Positions 63,913 to 64,000 of a stretch of DNA of 64,000 nucleotides are shown in pieces. Both the position numbers and the translations under genes were made by a program. The notes below the pieces were generated by a model, which worked only from the letters and a program-made list of their open reading frames with translations, was not told where the DNA came from and ran no database searches. The DNA is from Aliirhizobium wenxiniae (GTDB lineage Bacteria > Pseudomonadota > Alphaproteobacteria > Rhizobiales > Rhizobiaceae). Position 1 is the stretch's first letter. Each line of letters begins with the position of its first letter. The stretch lies in assembly GCF_014201355.1 (NCBI RefSeq), contig NZ_JACHEG010000005.1, forward strand, positions 248,001-312,000, read 5' to 3'.

Positions 63913-64000
63913 CTATTCGACGCGTGCCGGTACCTGCGGAACGCTCTGTTTGTGATGTACGGCGCGAGGGGTGACGATCTGTCGGTCGAAGAGCGGAACC
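63913..64000 (-). CDS. Possible C-terminal end of a gene entering from the right edge
   Basis: On the - strand a frame is open from the edge for 28 codons (VPLFDRQIVTP ... VPARVE) to a TAG at 63913-63915. The codons used fit the rest of the window, but the piece is too short to identify. The 139 bp between it and etfB show no other gene. Confidence 0.3.
   Translation of the reverse strand, partial: VPLFDRQIVTPRAVHHKQSVPQVPARVE

Overview
The window looks like a chromosomal segment of a Rhizobiaceae bacterium (Rhizobium / Agrobacterium / Neorhizobium / Ensifer group). The evidence is the high-GC coding sequence on both strands, ALA-synthase type hemA, aerobic cobaltochelatase genes cobST, the TamA/TamB pair, CpdR, an FtsEX-YdcF-PlsC run, TIGR02302 next to lysA-lptM-argH, and a hybrid FixL / FixK / FxkR-like oxygen circuit. 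I cannot name the species. No insertion sequence, prophage, CRISPR array or plasmid gene is visible. The accessory-looking items are a VapBC toxin-antitoxin pair and one degenerate intergenic repeat.

Layout. 1-5.1 kb: end of a LysR regulator, fdhD, an aldo/keto reductase, a cytoplasmic double-PAS chemoreceptor and a CheW. 5.3-12.2 kb: tamB, tamA and a glycine-zipper lipoprotein. 12.4-15.0 kb: hemA behind an FNR/FixK-type promoter, then dxr. 15.2-17.6 kb: a flavin monooxygenase, a DUF2937 protein and an unrecognised small protein. 17.6-21.1 kb: the oxygen-signalling module (OmpR-type regulator divergent from fixK and hybrid fixL). 21.3-29.3 kb: a small membrane protein with a CtrA-type box, tRNA-Arg(CCT), an M20 amidohydrolase, a D,D-carboxypeptidase, a COG0523 metal GTPase, tusA + L,D-transpeptidase, accA and xerD. 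29.4-33.4 kb: aroK-aroB-(CBS/CorC protein lacking its membrane domain), then a diguanylate cyclase. 33.4-40 kb: MazG-like protein, bolA, J-domain protein, cobS-cobT, a phytase-like esterase, yhhQ with a possible preQ1-type leader, and rpmB. 40-48 kb: DUF3108 protein, EamA exporter, cupin, gloB, methyltransferase, hisC-tyrC, DUF2125, chaC. 48-53.5 kb: plsC-ydcF-ftsX-ftsE, a membrane protein, hpt and cpdR. 53.5-61 kb: repeat, TIGR02302, lysA, lptM, argH, tlpA, vapBC. 61-64 kb: 3-hydroxybutyryl-CoA dehydrogenase, etfA, etfB and the window edge.

How genes work together. The most coherent system is oxygen control: a hybrid FixL with the haem histidine and the conserved arginine, an OmpR-type regulator read divergently, a direct-repeat site between them, and FixK without an Fe-S cysteine cluster. 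A perfect-spaced FNR/FixK box lies 6 kb away in front of hemA at the position expected for direct activation of haem synthesis. A second candidate of interest is a 33-nt pseudoknot-capable hairpin that covers the Shine-Dalgarno and start codon of the queuosine-precursor transporter yhhQ, which sits only about 40 nt behind the rpmB terminator. The other blocks are mostly housekeeping operons with tight ATGA/GTGA overlaps (aroK-aroB-corC, hisC-tyrC, ldt-tusA, ftsE-ftsX).

Limits. All family calls come from reading motifs and lengths by eye. Starts were chosen from Shine-Dalgarno spacing and family length. Promoter and RNA-structure calls are predictions.
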